Positions 44,075 to 51,881 of a DNA stretch of 64,000 nucleotides are shown one piece after another. The notes under the pieces were generated by a model. The model saw nothing but the letters and a program-made list of their open reading frames with translations. It had not been told where the DNA came from and did no database searches. The stretch is taken from positions 4,278,001 to 4,342,000 of the forward strand of contig NC_007948.1 in NCBI RefSeq assembly GCF_000013865.1, read 5' to 3'. This DNA is from Polaromonas sp. JS666 (lineage in GTDB: Bacteria; Pseudomonadota; Gammaproteobacteria; Burkholderiales; Burkholderiaceae_C). Position 1 is the stretch's first letter; every line of letters begins with the position of its first letter. Position numbers and translations under genes: made by a program.

Positions 44075-45106
44075 TCAATATTTCAGCGCGGTGCTCTTGC
44101 CCCAGAACACGCGGTAGGCAAACACCGTGTAGCCGATGATCAACGGCAGCACCACGGCGGCGCCGGCCAGGATCACGCCCATGGCCTCTGGCGCCGAGGC
44201 TGCCTGCCAGATCGTCATGCTGTCAATCACCAGCCACGGAAACAGGCTGTAGGCCAGCCCGTAAAACGCCAGCAGGAACACGCCCACCGTCGCGCCAAAA
44301 GGCACCCAGGCGCCATATTCATTGCCCTGTGCCAGCCGCACCGGCAGGCGCTGCAGGCTGCGATAGATCACCGCAAACAGCACGGCGGTTGCCGCAGGAA
44401 TAGGCAACAGCAGCACAATGTTCGGAAAGGAAAACCACTTGGAAAAAATACTCGGGCTGACCAGCGGCGTCGCAATCGAAATCGCGGCAATGCCGGCCAC
44501 GGTGAACAGCAGGCTGCGGCGCGCCCAGCGCACGGCCTGCAGCTGAAGCTCCCCCTCTGACTTGATGATGAGCCAGCCCGCGCCCATCAGGCAATAGGCC
44601 GCCACCAGCGCCAGCCCGATCACGGCACTGAAGGCGACGGCCCAGGCCGTGGAGGCAAAGCCGGTGATCAGCGCGCCCAGCATGTAGCCCTGCGACCAGC
44701 TGGCCAGCAGCGAGCCGCTGTAAAACATGCGGTTCCACAGCGGCTTGTGGGACGCGTGCGCCTTCACGCGAAAGTCGAAGGCCACGCCCCGCAGCGTCAG
44801 CCCGATCAGCATCATCGCCACCGGCAGATACAAGGCGCCCAGAATCACGCCGTGCGCCAGCGGAAACACCGTGAGCAAAATGCCCACGCCCAGCACCAGC
44901 CAGGTTTCATTGGCATCCCAGAAGGGGCCAATGCTGGCGATCATGGTGTCCTTGTCGTCGTCGCTGGCGCGGTGCATCAGCATTCCCACACCCAGGTCAT
45001 AGCCGTCCAGCACCACATAGGCCAGCATGGCCAGGCCCATCACCACCAGGAAAACAATCGGCATCCAGCCTGCGGCCTGCGTCAGATCAGGGGCAAGATC
45101 AAGCAT
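44075..45106 (-). CDS. cydB: Cytochrome bd-type quinol oxidase subunit II
   Basis: Predicted 343-residue membrane subunit with about eight to nine helices. FLVVMGLAMLAYVVLDGYDLGVGML is the CydB signature, and GPFWDANETWLVLGVG follows. It overlaps cydA by 8 bases (AATGCTTGA). No CydX-like small subunit gene follows before the methyltransferase gene. Together with the CydA type here it forms a terminal oxidase that reduces O2 without proton pumping. Confidence 0.93.
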   Translation of the reverse strand: MLDLAPDLTQAAGWMPIVFLVVMGLAMLAYVVLDGYDLGVGMLMHRASDDDKDTMIASIGPFWDANETWLVLGVGILLTVFPLAHGVILGALYLPVAMMLIGLTLRGVAFDFRVKAHASHKPLWNRMFYSGSLLASWSQGYMLGALITGFASTAWAVAFSAVIGLALVAAYCLMGAGWLIIKSEGELQLQAVRWARRSLLFTVAGIAAISIATPLVSPSIFSKWFSFPNIVLLLPIPAATAVLFAVIYRSLQRLPVRLAQGNEYGAWVPFGATVGVFLLAFYGLAYSLFPWLVIDSMTIWQAASAPEAMGVILAGAAVVLPLIIGYTVFAYRVFWGKSTALKY

Positions 45107-46499
45107 TGGCGGCTCCTTCCTTTTTCGGGTAGCTCACGGGATTGAGGGTGTCTTCCATGCCGGCGCCAGACGGCCGGTCGGCATGGGTCTTGTGGCGCGC
45201 CAGGTAAAACACCACCGAGATATAGGCCGCGATCAGCGCGGCATAAAGTGCGAGGTAAAGCGACAGGGTGAAGGCAATCCGTGGCGCCGGCACTTTGGAT
45301 GCGGCATCAGCCGCGGTCAGCACGCCCGTGACCAGCCAGGGCTGGCGGCCAATCTCGGTGACATACCAGCCGGCCACCAGTGCTACCCAGCCGGCAAAGG
45401 TCATGGCCACCAGCACCCGTGCGTGCCATGGGGTCAGGGTGCGTGCCGGGTCTTTCTTCCACGGTGCCAGCTGGTACACAGTCGCCCAGCTCACGGCCAG
45501 CATCAGCATGCCCACACCCACCATGATGCGAAAGGCCCAGAACACCGGCGCCACCGGCGGATGCTTGCCCTCGAACTGGTCGAGCCCCTTGACTTCGCCG
45601 TCCAGCGAATGGGTCAGGTACAGCGAGGCCAACTTCGGAATGGCAATTTCATAACGGTTTTCCCGTGCCTCGGCATCAGGCAGCGCAAACAGCACCGCAG
45701 CCACGCCCCGCTCCGTCTTCCAGATGCCTTCCATCGCGGCGAGTTTGGCGGGCTGGTATTCCAGTGTGTTCAGGCCGTGAAAGTCACCCGCCACAATCTG
45801 CAGCGGAATCAGGATGGCGGCGAGGTACACGCCGGTCTTCAGGCTGGCCATGACCTCGGCGCCGCGCTCGTTGCGCAGCCAGCGGTAGGCAGAAATACCC
45901 GCCACCAGAAACGACACAGTGAGGCCCGAGGCCAGCAGCATGTGCGTGAGGCGGTACGGAAACGACGGGTTGAAGATCACCTGCAGCCAGCTCGTCACAT
46001 GCGCCTGCCCGTTGATCATTTCAAAACCGGCCGGTGTCTGCATCCACGAATTGAGCGCCAGGATCCAGAACGCCGACAGCGTGGTGCCGCCGGCCACCAG
46101 CAGCGTGGCGATGGTGTGCATGGTTTCGCTGACGCGCTCACGCGCAAACAGCATCACCCCCAGCATCGTGGCCTCGAGGAAGAACGCCGTGAGCACCTCG
46201 TAGGCCAGCAACGGCCCGGCGATGTTGCCGACCTTTTGCATGTAGCCGGGCCAGTTGGTGCCGAACTGGAAGCTCATGGTGATGCCGCTCACCACGCCCA
46301 GCGCAAACGTCAGCGCAAAAATCTTCACCCAGAACTGGTAGGCATCCATCCAGTACTGGTCCTGCGTCCTGACGAAGCGCAGCTTGAAGTACAGCAGCAC
46401 CCAGCCCAGCGAAATGCTGATGGTAGGGAACAGGATATGGAAGGTGATGTTGGCTGCAAACTGGATCCGGGCCAAAAGAAATGCGTCAAGTCCTTCCAT
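45099..46499 (-). CDS. cydA: Cytochrome bd-type quinol oxidase subunit I, cyanide-insensitive (CioA-like)
   Basis: Predicted 466-residue heme-bearing subunit. LARIQFAANITFHILFP carries the N-terminal heme histidine (His21). FFLEATMLGVMLF holds the conserved glutamates and GWYVTEIGRQPW the quinol-site motif. The Q loop is short, as in CioA oxidases rather than E. coli CydA (about 520 residues). Start ATG 46499, 6 nt after AGGAG, which lies inside the end of the regulator gene 2 bp upstream. Confidence 0.93.
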   Translation of the reverse strand: MEGLDAFLLARIQFAANITFHILFPTISISLGWVLLYFKLRFVRTQDQYWMDAYQFWVKIFALTFALGVVSGITMSFQFGTNWPGYMQKVGNIAGPLLAYEVLTAFFLEATMLGVMLFARERVSETMHTIATLLVAGGTTLSAFWILALNSWMQTPAGFEMINGQAHVTSWLQVIFNPSFPYRLTHMLLASGLTVSFLVAGISAYRWLRNERGAEVMASLKTGVYLAAILIPLQIVAGDFHGLNTLEYQPAKLAAMEGIWKTERGVAAVLFALPDAEARENRYEIAIPKLASLYLTHSLDGEVKGLDQFEGKHPPVAPVFWAFRIMVGVGMLMLAVSWATVYQLAPWKKDPARTLTPWHARVLVAMTFAGWVALVAGWYVTEIGRQPWLVTGVLTAADAASKVPAPRIAFTLSLYLALYAALIAAYISVVFYLARHKTHADRPSGAGMEDTLNPVSYPKKEGAANA

Positions 46500-46501
46500 T
46501 G

Positions 46502-47155
46502 TCAACTCCTGTTTTTATCGGCAAGGTTGGCAGGCGGCGCTGCGGGCCCTGGCGGGCCGTCAGACTTCGCCGCCACTGTGCTTGATGCCGCCCGGCCTGT
46601 CAAACCGGCCTTGACGGTGCTGGTCACCTTGTCTTTCATCTGCAGCAGCTTCTGCACCTTGGCGCCCATCTTCATCAGGCTCATCAGCGTGGCCGAGTCC
46701 ATCTTCTGCACGTCGGCCAGCCAGCCCGTCATCAGCTCGATCAGGTCGTGCATCTGCTTCATGCGCGCCTGGGCGTGGATGTCGTCCTGGTTCGCCGGCT
46801 GCTCCATCAGCGCATCGCGCAGCATCGACAGCGTCGGGTCAATCTCACGCTTGCGCCGCTCCTCGGCCAGGGTACGGAAAATCGCCCAGACATCATCCGG
46901 CGCGCTGAAATATTCGCGCCTGTCATTGGGCAAGTGCTGCAGCCGCACCAGGTTCCACGACTGCAGCTCCTTCAGCCCCATGCTCACGTTGGAGCGCGAA
47001 AACGCCAGCGCCTCGCCAATTTCATCGGCATTCAGGGCGCGGGGCGACACGTAAAGGAGCGCATAAATCTGCCCCACGGTGCGGTTGATGCCCCAGCGGC
47101 TGCCCATTTCACCGAAATGCAGGACAAAACGCTGGGTCAGGGGGGCTAGATTCAT
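46502..47155 (-). CDS. GbsR/MarR family transcriptional regulator
   Basis: Predicted 217-residue winged-helix regulator. The DNA-binding domain at about 15-90 reads MGSRWGINRTVGQIYALLYVSPRALNADEIGEALAFSRSNVSMGLKELQSWNLV, the GbsR-type pattern. The C-terminal half is helical with a charged tail. Its stop is 2 bp before cydA, so it is the first gene of the cyd operon and probably its sensor-regulator. A dyad TTCAG-N6-CTGAA lies at its own promoter. Confidence 0.88.
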   Translation of the reverse strand: MNLAPLTQRFVLHFGEMGSRWGINRTVGQIYALLYVSPRALNADEIGEALAFSRSNVSMGLKELQSWNLVRLQHLPNDRREYFSAPDDVWAIFRTLAEERRKREIDPTLSMLRDALMEQPANQDDIHAQARMKQMHDLIELMTGWLADVQKMDSATLMSLMKMGAKVQKLLQMKDKVTSTVKAGLTGRAASSTVAAKSDGPPGPAAPPANLADKNRS

Positions 47156-47173
47156 GCGTGGACTTATTGAATT

Positions 47174-47195
47174 TTCAGGAATTACTGAAATTATA
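47174..47195 (-). promoter_or_regulatory. Operator/promoter of the cyd regulator operon
   Basis: TTCAG-GAATTA-CTGAA (47174-47189) is a dyad immediately downstream of TATAAT (47195-47190 on the minus strand). The dyad would cover the transcription start. The regulator itself is the natural ligand. No good -35 box is seen, so the promoter may need an activator. Confidence 0.6.
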
Positions 47196-47324
47196 GTAAG
47201 CCCGGGATTTTTTTGCTCTGGAGCGTCTTATGGCCCAATTTATTGTTCATCGGAGGCTCTGCCAGCTACGGCGCTGACGTCATTTGCCACCAATCAAGAC
47301 AGGGGATGTGCCGTGGGCCGATGC

Positions 47325-47445
47325 CCCCTACTCTGCCCAACTGTCACCACATCGGTATTACCAGTCATGCGCCCGGGCCCAACACAGGGCAGCAGCCTGA
47401 CTTTCTTTGCCTCTTACAGCGGCTAATGGGCCGCAGCTGCGCCCG
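47325..47445 (-). pseudogene. Decayed fragment of a Bug-family (TctC-like) binding-protein gene
   Basis: Read on the minus strand the frame gives PL*EAKKVRLLPCVGPG, then RMTGNTDVVTVGQ. The intact Bug protein encoded at 49213-50196 has PLYKAKKVRLLAYAGHN, then RMAGYTDVPTVAE at the matching place. Nucleotide similarity extends for about 90 bp, including GCAGCCTGACTTTCTTTGCC on the plus strand. The stop in place of Tyr and the lack of flanking domains show it is a remnant. Its upstream edge merges with the 3' end of the BON-domain gene. Confidence 0.72.
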
Positions 47446-47938
47446 CCGGCACCGTGCTGTACTTCGGTGTGCCGGTGGTGCCGACCATCAAGTGGTTGAC
47501 CACGCCCATGACATCGTCCACCAGCATCACGGCACGCTCCATCGCCAGGGCCTGCTCTTGCGACTGCACGCATCCCATCAATGTCACCAGCCGCCGTTCA
47601 CCCAGCACCCAGACGCTGGTGTCGCCAAAACGGCCATCCTGCTGGAGATAGATCGCCACCCTGGGAATGATCTCCTTGTCGTAAAGATAGGAGTTGGGCA
47701 AACGGCACCGCCCGGATCGAAAACAGCTGCCGCCATGCTGGGCGCGCACGTGCGCCTCTGCGCGTACCTGCTCTTGTGTGAAGGACGGCCCTTCAGGCAC
47801 GGGGCAAGCCGCCATGGCTGAGCTCACCCGCAGGAAAGGGTCATCAAAGTAGTTTTGCCGGTCTTGCGCGACGGCGGGCATTAACAATACCAACCCGCCC
47901 ATGACCAGCCAGTTGCTCAGCCTGAACTTCAGCCTCAT
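47423..47938 (-). CDS. Exported BON-domain-like protein
   Basis: Predicted 171-residue protein. A signal peptide (RLKFRLSNWLVMGGLVLLMPAVAQ) is followed by a cysteine-containing segment, then a BON-like domain (IIPRVAIYLQQDGRFGDTSVWVLGERRLVTLMGCVQSQEQALAMERAVMLVDDVMGVVNHLMV). The start at 47938 follows GGAG by 6 nt. The final PAGAAAAH appears to be encoded by DNA belonging to the Bug-gene remnant, suggesting that the original 3' end was replaced. Function unknown; membrane or periplasmic binding is inferred. Confidence 0.7.
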   Translation of the reverse strand: MRLKFRLSNWLVMGGLVLLMPAVAQDRQNYFDDPFLRVSSAMAACPVPEGPSFTQEQVRAEAHVRAQHGGSCFRSGRCRLPNSYLYDKEIIPRVAIYLQQDGRFGDTSVWVLGERRLVTLMGCVQSQEQALAMERAVMLVDDVMGVVNHLMVGTTGTPKYSTVPAGAAAAH

Positions 47939-48063
47939 CCTGATCTCCATGGGCCGGCGACGCAGCCACCCGTGTTTATTGTCAGATGAAATCGGGCGGC
48001 GACAAAATCCTGCAGATGCCGGTCGCAGCCGCACGAACGCCGGCGCCCCGCGCGCGGGAATGC

Positions 48064-48573
48064 TCAGGCCGTGGGCTTGGGCGCACCGACCAATTCAGCC
48101 AGCTGGTCCGTGCATTGGCCCCAGCCTTCGTGGAAACCCATTTTCTCGTGCGCCTCGCGGTCGGCGACGGTCCAGTGCATGACCCGGGCGGTGTATCGGG
48201 TCCCAGGACCGTTGGGACCGGCTTCCTCTTCAAAGGTCAGCACCACCGTCATGAACGGCTTTTCAGACGGCTTCCATGCCTCGGTGTAGGCATCGGTGAA
48301 AACCAGCCGCTCGTTGGGGACCACCTCAAGGTAGACGCCGCGATTGGGAAAGTCCGTGCCATCGGGGCCGCGCATGACAACAAAGTTGGCGCCGCCGGGT
48401 CGCACGTCGAGCTCTGCGCGCGGCGTGCTCCAGGGTTTGGGCGCAAACCATTGCGTCAGGAGTTCGGGCGTGGTCCAGGCCTTGAAGAGCTTTTCACGCG
48501 GAGCCTCGATATGGCGGGTCAGTACAAGCTCGCGGTCGGAAGTTGTGGCGGTGCGGTGTGAAGTGGTGGTCAT
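48064..48573 (-). CDS. SRPBCC/AHSA1 family protein
   Basis: Predicted 169-residue protein with the hydrophobic-pocket START-like fold. LTRHIEAPREKLFKAWTTPELLTQWFAP and GTDFPNRGVYLEVVPNERLVFTDAY are typical AHSA1 family text; the late HEKMGFHEGWGQCTDQLAELV helix closes the fold. No catalytic assignment is possible. It stands alone between the BON-like gene and the DoxX gene. Confidence 0.85.
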   Translation of the reverse strand: MTTTSHRTATTSDRELVLTRHIEAPREKLFKAWTTPELLTQWFAPKPWSTPRAELDVRPGGANFVVMRGPDGTDFPNRGVYLEVVPNERLVFTDAYTEAWKPSEKPFMTVVLTFEEEAGPNGPGTRYTARVMHWTVADREAHEKMGFHEGWGQCTDQLAELVGAPKPTA

Positions 48574-48785
48574 GCGATTCTCCTGGGGCTGGTTGGTATT
48601 TACCACGGCCAAACACGGCCGGCAATACTTTTGCAGGCCCTTTGCAGGCCGCCTACCTGTACGACGAAGCAGACACGGCTTTCTCGACACTCAGGAGTTC
48701 AATCAACAATAACAATTTGTATTTTCTGCCCGGGACACCCACCGCACAAGGCCAGCCCGAACCAGCCCCGAACACCTTTCACAAG

Positions 48786-49175
48786 TCAGGTTTCTTTTTG
48801 ATGTCCTGCGACATACGCCAGCAACAGAAAGCCGCCCGCCATCGCGGTGTTCTTGAGGAAGCTCAAAAGCTGCGCGTTGAACTGCGGCGGTTCAGCGGCC
48901 CAAAAGGCGTGCGCGATCAATGCCGACGCCAGGGTGAAGGCGCCCATGACGCCAGCTGCAAGCCGCAGCCTCCAGCCCAGCACAAGCGCGATACCGCCAC
49001 CGATCTCTAGCGCTACCGTCAATGCCAGTGCAATTTCAGGCAGCGGAATGCCGAGCTTGTTGAAGTAGCCCACGGTGGCTCCCCACGCCAGCAACTTTCT
49101 CATGCCGGCCACCAGGAAGATGAGGGCCATCAATGCGCGCGCTGCAAACAATATGTTGCGATTTTGAATGGTCAT
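48786..49175 (-). CDS. DoxX family membrane protein
   Basis: Predicted 129-residue inner-membrane protein with four hydrophobic helices. RALMALIFLVAGMRKLLAW and the later ALEIGGGIALVLGWRLRLAAGVMGAFTLASALIAHAFW are the DoxX pattern. The start at 49175 is the natural one. It begins 37 bp after the Bug gene stop and could be the last gene of the catabolic operon. Precise role unknown; some members associate with redox or thiol enzymes. Confidence 0.85.
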   Translation of the reverse strand: MTIQNRNILFAARALMALIFLVAGMRKLLAWGATVGYFNKLGIPLPEIALALTVALEIGGGIALVLGWRLRLAAGVMGAFTLASALIAHAFWAAEPPQFNAQLLSFLKNTAMAGGFLLLAYVAGHQKET

Positions 49176-49212
49176 TTTTGTCTCCGGATGAAAGGAAGGA
49201 CCTGGCCCGGGC

Positions 49213-50196
49213 TCAGTCGAGGGCAATTCTGGAGCGCTTGACGATTTCAGCGAAGCGGAGCTTGTCGGCTTCAGCGGCCTTCGTCACATCCGAAGGTGGC
49301 GCAATCCAGGGCTCAAAACCGAAATTCGCCAGCCTGTCCTTGATGTCGGCATCCGCCAGCGCCTTGGCCACCCCGGACTGGATCCGGTCAACCACCGGCT
49401 TGGGCGTTCCTTTCGGGGCATACATCGCCACCCAGGTCGGCAGCTCGAAACCGGCCGGGCCACCGGATTCAGCCACCGTCGGCACATCGGTATAACCTGC
49501 CATGCGGTTGTGCCCCGCATAAGCCAGCAGCCTGACCTTCTTTGCCTTGTACAGAGGGCCAACGGTCGCAGCGGTACCAAAAGCCCAGTCCACCTCGCCG
49601 GTTGCCACGGCGGTGTAAAGCTGGGGGAGCTCCTTGAAGGGCACGTGCGTCATCTTCGCGCCGGTGGAATGCTCAAACATGGCGGTGCCGACATGGGCCA
49701 CGCTGCCTATGCCCCAGCTTCCGTAGGTCAGGTGCCCGTCTTTGGCTTTCGCTGCGGCGATCAGTTCCGTCACGTTTTTCCACGGAGCGTTGGCGCCGAC
49801 GACGATGAAGAAGTTTGTCCTGTACAGCGGCGCCACCGGTTCAAAATCCTTGGCCGGGTCAAACGGCAGTTGCTTGTAGAGGTGCGGCTGCAGCGTCATG
49901 TGCGTGGAATCCACGGTCATCAACGTGTAACCGTCCGGCTGCGCACGCTTGGTTTCGCCGATCGCCAGCCAGCCGTTGGCGCCGGGCTTGTTGTCGACGA
50001 GCAGTTGCTGGCCCCAGTCGCGCGTGAGCTTTTCGCCGACGCTGCGCATCACCGAGTCCGGGCCGCTGCCGGCGGAATACGGCAGTACGGCGCGTACCGG
50101 CTTGACCGGAAAGGTCTGTGCCGCCGCCGGGAGCATGGCGCAAGCCAGCAGCACGGCGGCCGCGCCTGTCAATGTTTTGATCTGCAGAAATTTCAT
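49213..50196 (-). CDS. Bug family tripartite tricarboxylate transporter substrate-binding protein
   Basis: Predicted 327-residue periplasmic binding protein. The signal peptide MKFLQIKTLTGAAAVLLACAMLPAAA precedes QTFPVKPVRAVLPYSAGSGPDSVMR, the usual Bug opening with the ligand-loop P-x-SAG-x-G. VDNKPGANGWLAIGE and GYTDVPTVAESG are family motifs. No TctA/TctB membrane genes are adjacent, as is common for Bug genes. It sits at the 3' side of the ligase/thioesterase/hydroxylase genes, so its ligand is probably the pathway's acid substrate. Confidence 0.88.
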   Translation of the reverse strand: MKFLQIKTLTGAAAVLLACAMLPAAAQTFPVKPVRAVLPYSAGSGPDSVMRSVGEKLTRDWGQQLLVDNKPGANGWLAIGETKRAQPDGYTLMTVDSTHMTLQPHLYKQLPFDPAKDFEPVAPLYRTNFFIVVGANAPWKNVTELIAAAKAKDGHLTYGSWGIGSVAHVGTAMFEHSTGAKMTHVPFKELPQLYTAVATGEVDWAFGTAATVGPLYKAKKVRLLAYAGHNRMAGYTDVPTVAESGGPAGFELPTWVAMYAPKGTPKPVVDRIQSGVAKALADADIKDRLANFGFEPWIAPPSDVTKAAEADKLRFAEIVKRSRIALD

Positions 50197-50250
50197 GGTG
50201 TTGTCTCCGTGGGTCTCGTGGTGGGGGCGTGATCGGGTGGCGGGGAAATG

Positions 50251-50290
50251 AACTTCAAATGACTTCAAATGATTTCAAAGGGCTTCAAAG
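50251..50290. repeat. Four 10-bp units of RRCTTCAAAT type
   Basis: AACTTCAAAT, GACTTCAAAT, GATTTCAAAG and GGCTTCAAAG follow each other exactly. The last two overlap the final codons and stop of the flavoprotein gene, the first two lie in the gap to the Bug gene. Probable slippage product. Confidence 0.6.
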
Positions 50291-51399
50291 GCCGCGGTGA
50301 AGTGCGGGTCGCGCTGCTTCAGGTCGTCGTGGCTCACCTGGCCGGTGCGCCGCATGTAGTCGTAGGCAAAACTGACCGGGTCCAGATGCAGCTTGCCGGC
50401 CACGTTTTCATACCAGTCCAGGCTTTTGGCCGCGGCGTTCTGGAAGCTCGATGACGCCGGCCGCCGCGTGGCCTCGAACGCGGCAAAGGCCAGTGCCAGG
50501 TCGTCCGGGTGCGCAGCCAGGCCCTTGTGCAGCGCAATTGCGTCCTGCATGGCCATGCGTGTGCCGGAACCAAGCGAGAAATGAACCGTGCGCAAGGCAT
50601 CGCCCAGCAGCACGATGTTGCGATGGGTCCACTGCTCGTTCTTGACGATGTTGGCTTCAAACCAGAGCGAGCGGTTGGTCAGCAGCACGTTGGCGCCCAG
50701 CTCGGCGCCAAACACCTGCGTGCAGTAACGGCGGCTCTCGTCTTCGCTGGCCGCGTCCAGCCCGGCGCGCTTCCAGGTGTCGGGGTCAACCTCGACGAGG
50801 AAGGTGCTCAGCTCGGCGCTGTACTGGTAACTGTGGGCAATGAAAACGCCGTGCGTGGTCTCTTTGAAGATCAGCGACACCGGATGAAAGCGCTGGCGCG
50901 TGCCGTACCAGGCAAACTTGTTGCGGCGTTTTTCAAACGTGGGACGGAAGTGCCCGGCAAACTGTGTGCGCACCGCGCTGTTGCCGCCGTCAGCAGCAAT
51001 CAGCAAATCCACTTCCGCCGCGAGCGCAGACACGTCGCCGATGCGCTGCCCATAGTGAATGCGCACACCCACGCGCTCGCAGGCCCGCTGCAGCGTCTGC
51101 AGCATGTCGATGCGAGCGGTGCGTGAAAAGTGATTGCCGTGGATCTGCACATGACATCCGCGGTGCACCACCTCCATGTAGTCGCACTTTTCATGGTGGG
51201 CCGTGAATTCGGCAAAGAATTCCGCGTCGGCCTCCTTCAGGAAGGCCAGGCCCACGTCGGAAAACACCACGCCCCAGCCGTAGGTGGCGCCTTCGGGGTT
51301 TTGCTCATACACATTGATCTCATGCGCCGGGTTGTGTTTTTTGGTGAGCAGCGAGAAATACAGCCCGGCCGGCCCGGCGCCGATGACGGCGATCTTCAT
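50275..51399 (-). CDS. FAD-dependent aromatic-CoA monooxygenase (salicylyl-CoA 5-hydroxylase-like)
   Basis: Predicted 374-residue flavoprotein hydroxylase. The FAD dinucleotide site is VIGAGPAGLYFSLL, followed by NPEGATYGWGVVFSDVGL and the later KFAWYGT and GDALRTVHFSLGSGTRMAMQDA. The GWGVVFSD and FxWYGT motifs are what I associate with the flavoprotein domain of salicylyl-CoA 5-hydroxylase and 2-aminobenzoyl-CoA monooxygenase/reductase. Those known enzymes often carry a second old-yellow-enzyme domain, absent here. Its ATG overlaps the thioesterase stop (ATGA). The expected reaction is hydroxylation of an aryl-CoA with NAD(P)H and O2. Confidence 0.8.
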   Translation of the reverse strand: MKIAVIGAGPAGLYFSLLTKKHNPAHEINVYEQNPEGATYGWGVVFSDVGLAFLKEADAEFFAEFTAHHEKCDYMEVVHRGCHVQIHGNHFSRTARIDMLQTLQRACERVGVRIHYGQRIGDVSALAAEVDLLIAADGGNSAVRTQFAGHFRPTFEKRRNKFAWYGTRQRFHPVSLIFKETTHGVFIAHSYQYSAELSTFLVEVDPDTWKRAGLDAASEDESRRYCTQVFGAELGANVLLTNRSLWFEANIVKNEQWTHRNIVLLGDALRTVHFSLGSGTRMAMQDAIALHKGLAAHPDDLALAFAAFEATRRPASSSFQNAAAKSLDWYENVAGKLHLDPVSFAYDYMRRTGQVSHDDLKQRDPHFTAAFEAL

Positions 51400-51881
51400 G
51401 GTGTGCTCCTCTCTGGCGTGATGGAAGGCGCTGCGGCGCAGGCTGCCTGGTAGCGCTCCAGTGCAGCGCGGAACGCCGGCGGGATCTCTATCGAACGGCG
51501 CTCGTCGCGCGCCACGCACACCGGCGTCAGCGTGGCGACAAAAATCACCTCACCTTCCAGCGTGCGGCCGGTCACGTCCAGCACATAGGTGCGGCTTTGG
51601 ATGCCGGCCACGGTGACCGTCATGTCGAACTCGTCATCGGGCCGCAATGAACGCCTGAAGTCAAACGCCAGCGCGCGGCTGGGCGTGCCAAAACCCTGCT
51701 CGTGTTTGGCGCGCTGCGGCGTTGTGTGGAACAGCGAGCCATAGAAGAGCTCGGCCGCCGAGATCACGTATTCGGAAAACATCGGCGTGTAGACCACGCC
51801 CGCCGGGTCGCAATCGCCCCACTTGACGCGGCGGCGAATCACCAGCGGCCGCTCGCCCAGCACCTGCTCGGTGGCGATCAT
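51396..51881 (-). CDS. Acyl-CoA thioesterase, 4-hydroxybenzoyl-CoA thioesterase family
   Basis: Predicted 161-residue hotdog-fold thioesterase. KWGDCDPAGVVYTPMFSEYV matches the Pseudomonas 4-hydroxybenzoyl-CoA thioesterase active-site segment, with Asp25 as the catalytic residue. SRALAFDFRRSLRPDDEFDM follows. It overlaps both neighbours by ATGA (ligase before, flavoprotein after), so the three are translated together. In the proposed pathway it would release a hydroxylated aromatic acid from CoA. Confidence 0.87.
   Translation of the reverse strand: MIATEQVLGERPLVIRRRVKWGDCDPAGVVYTPMFSEYVISAAELFYGSLFHTTPQRAKHEQGFGTPSRALAFDFRRSLRPDDEFDMTVTVAGIQSRTYVLDVTGRTLEGEVIFVATLTPVCVARDERRSIEIPPAFRAALERYQAACAAAPSITPERSTP

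Noticed and set aside
45027..47054. Very long plus-strand open frame (about 675 codons) over cydA/cydB and the regulator
   Set aside because: It is antisense to clearly conserved oxidase genes, its translation is rich in H, Q, R and G without any domain, and it arises from high GC codon usage.
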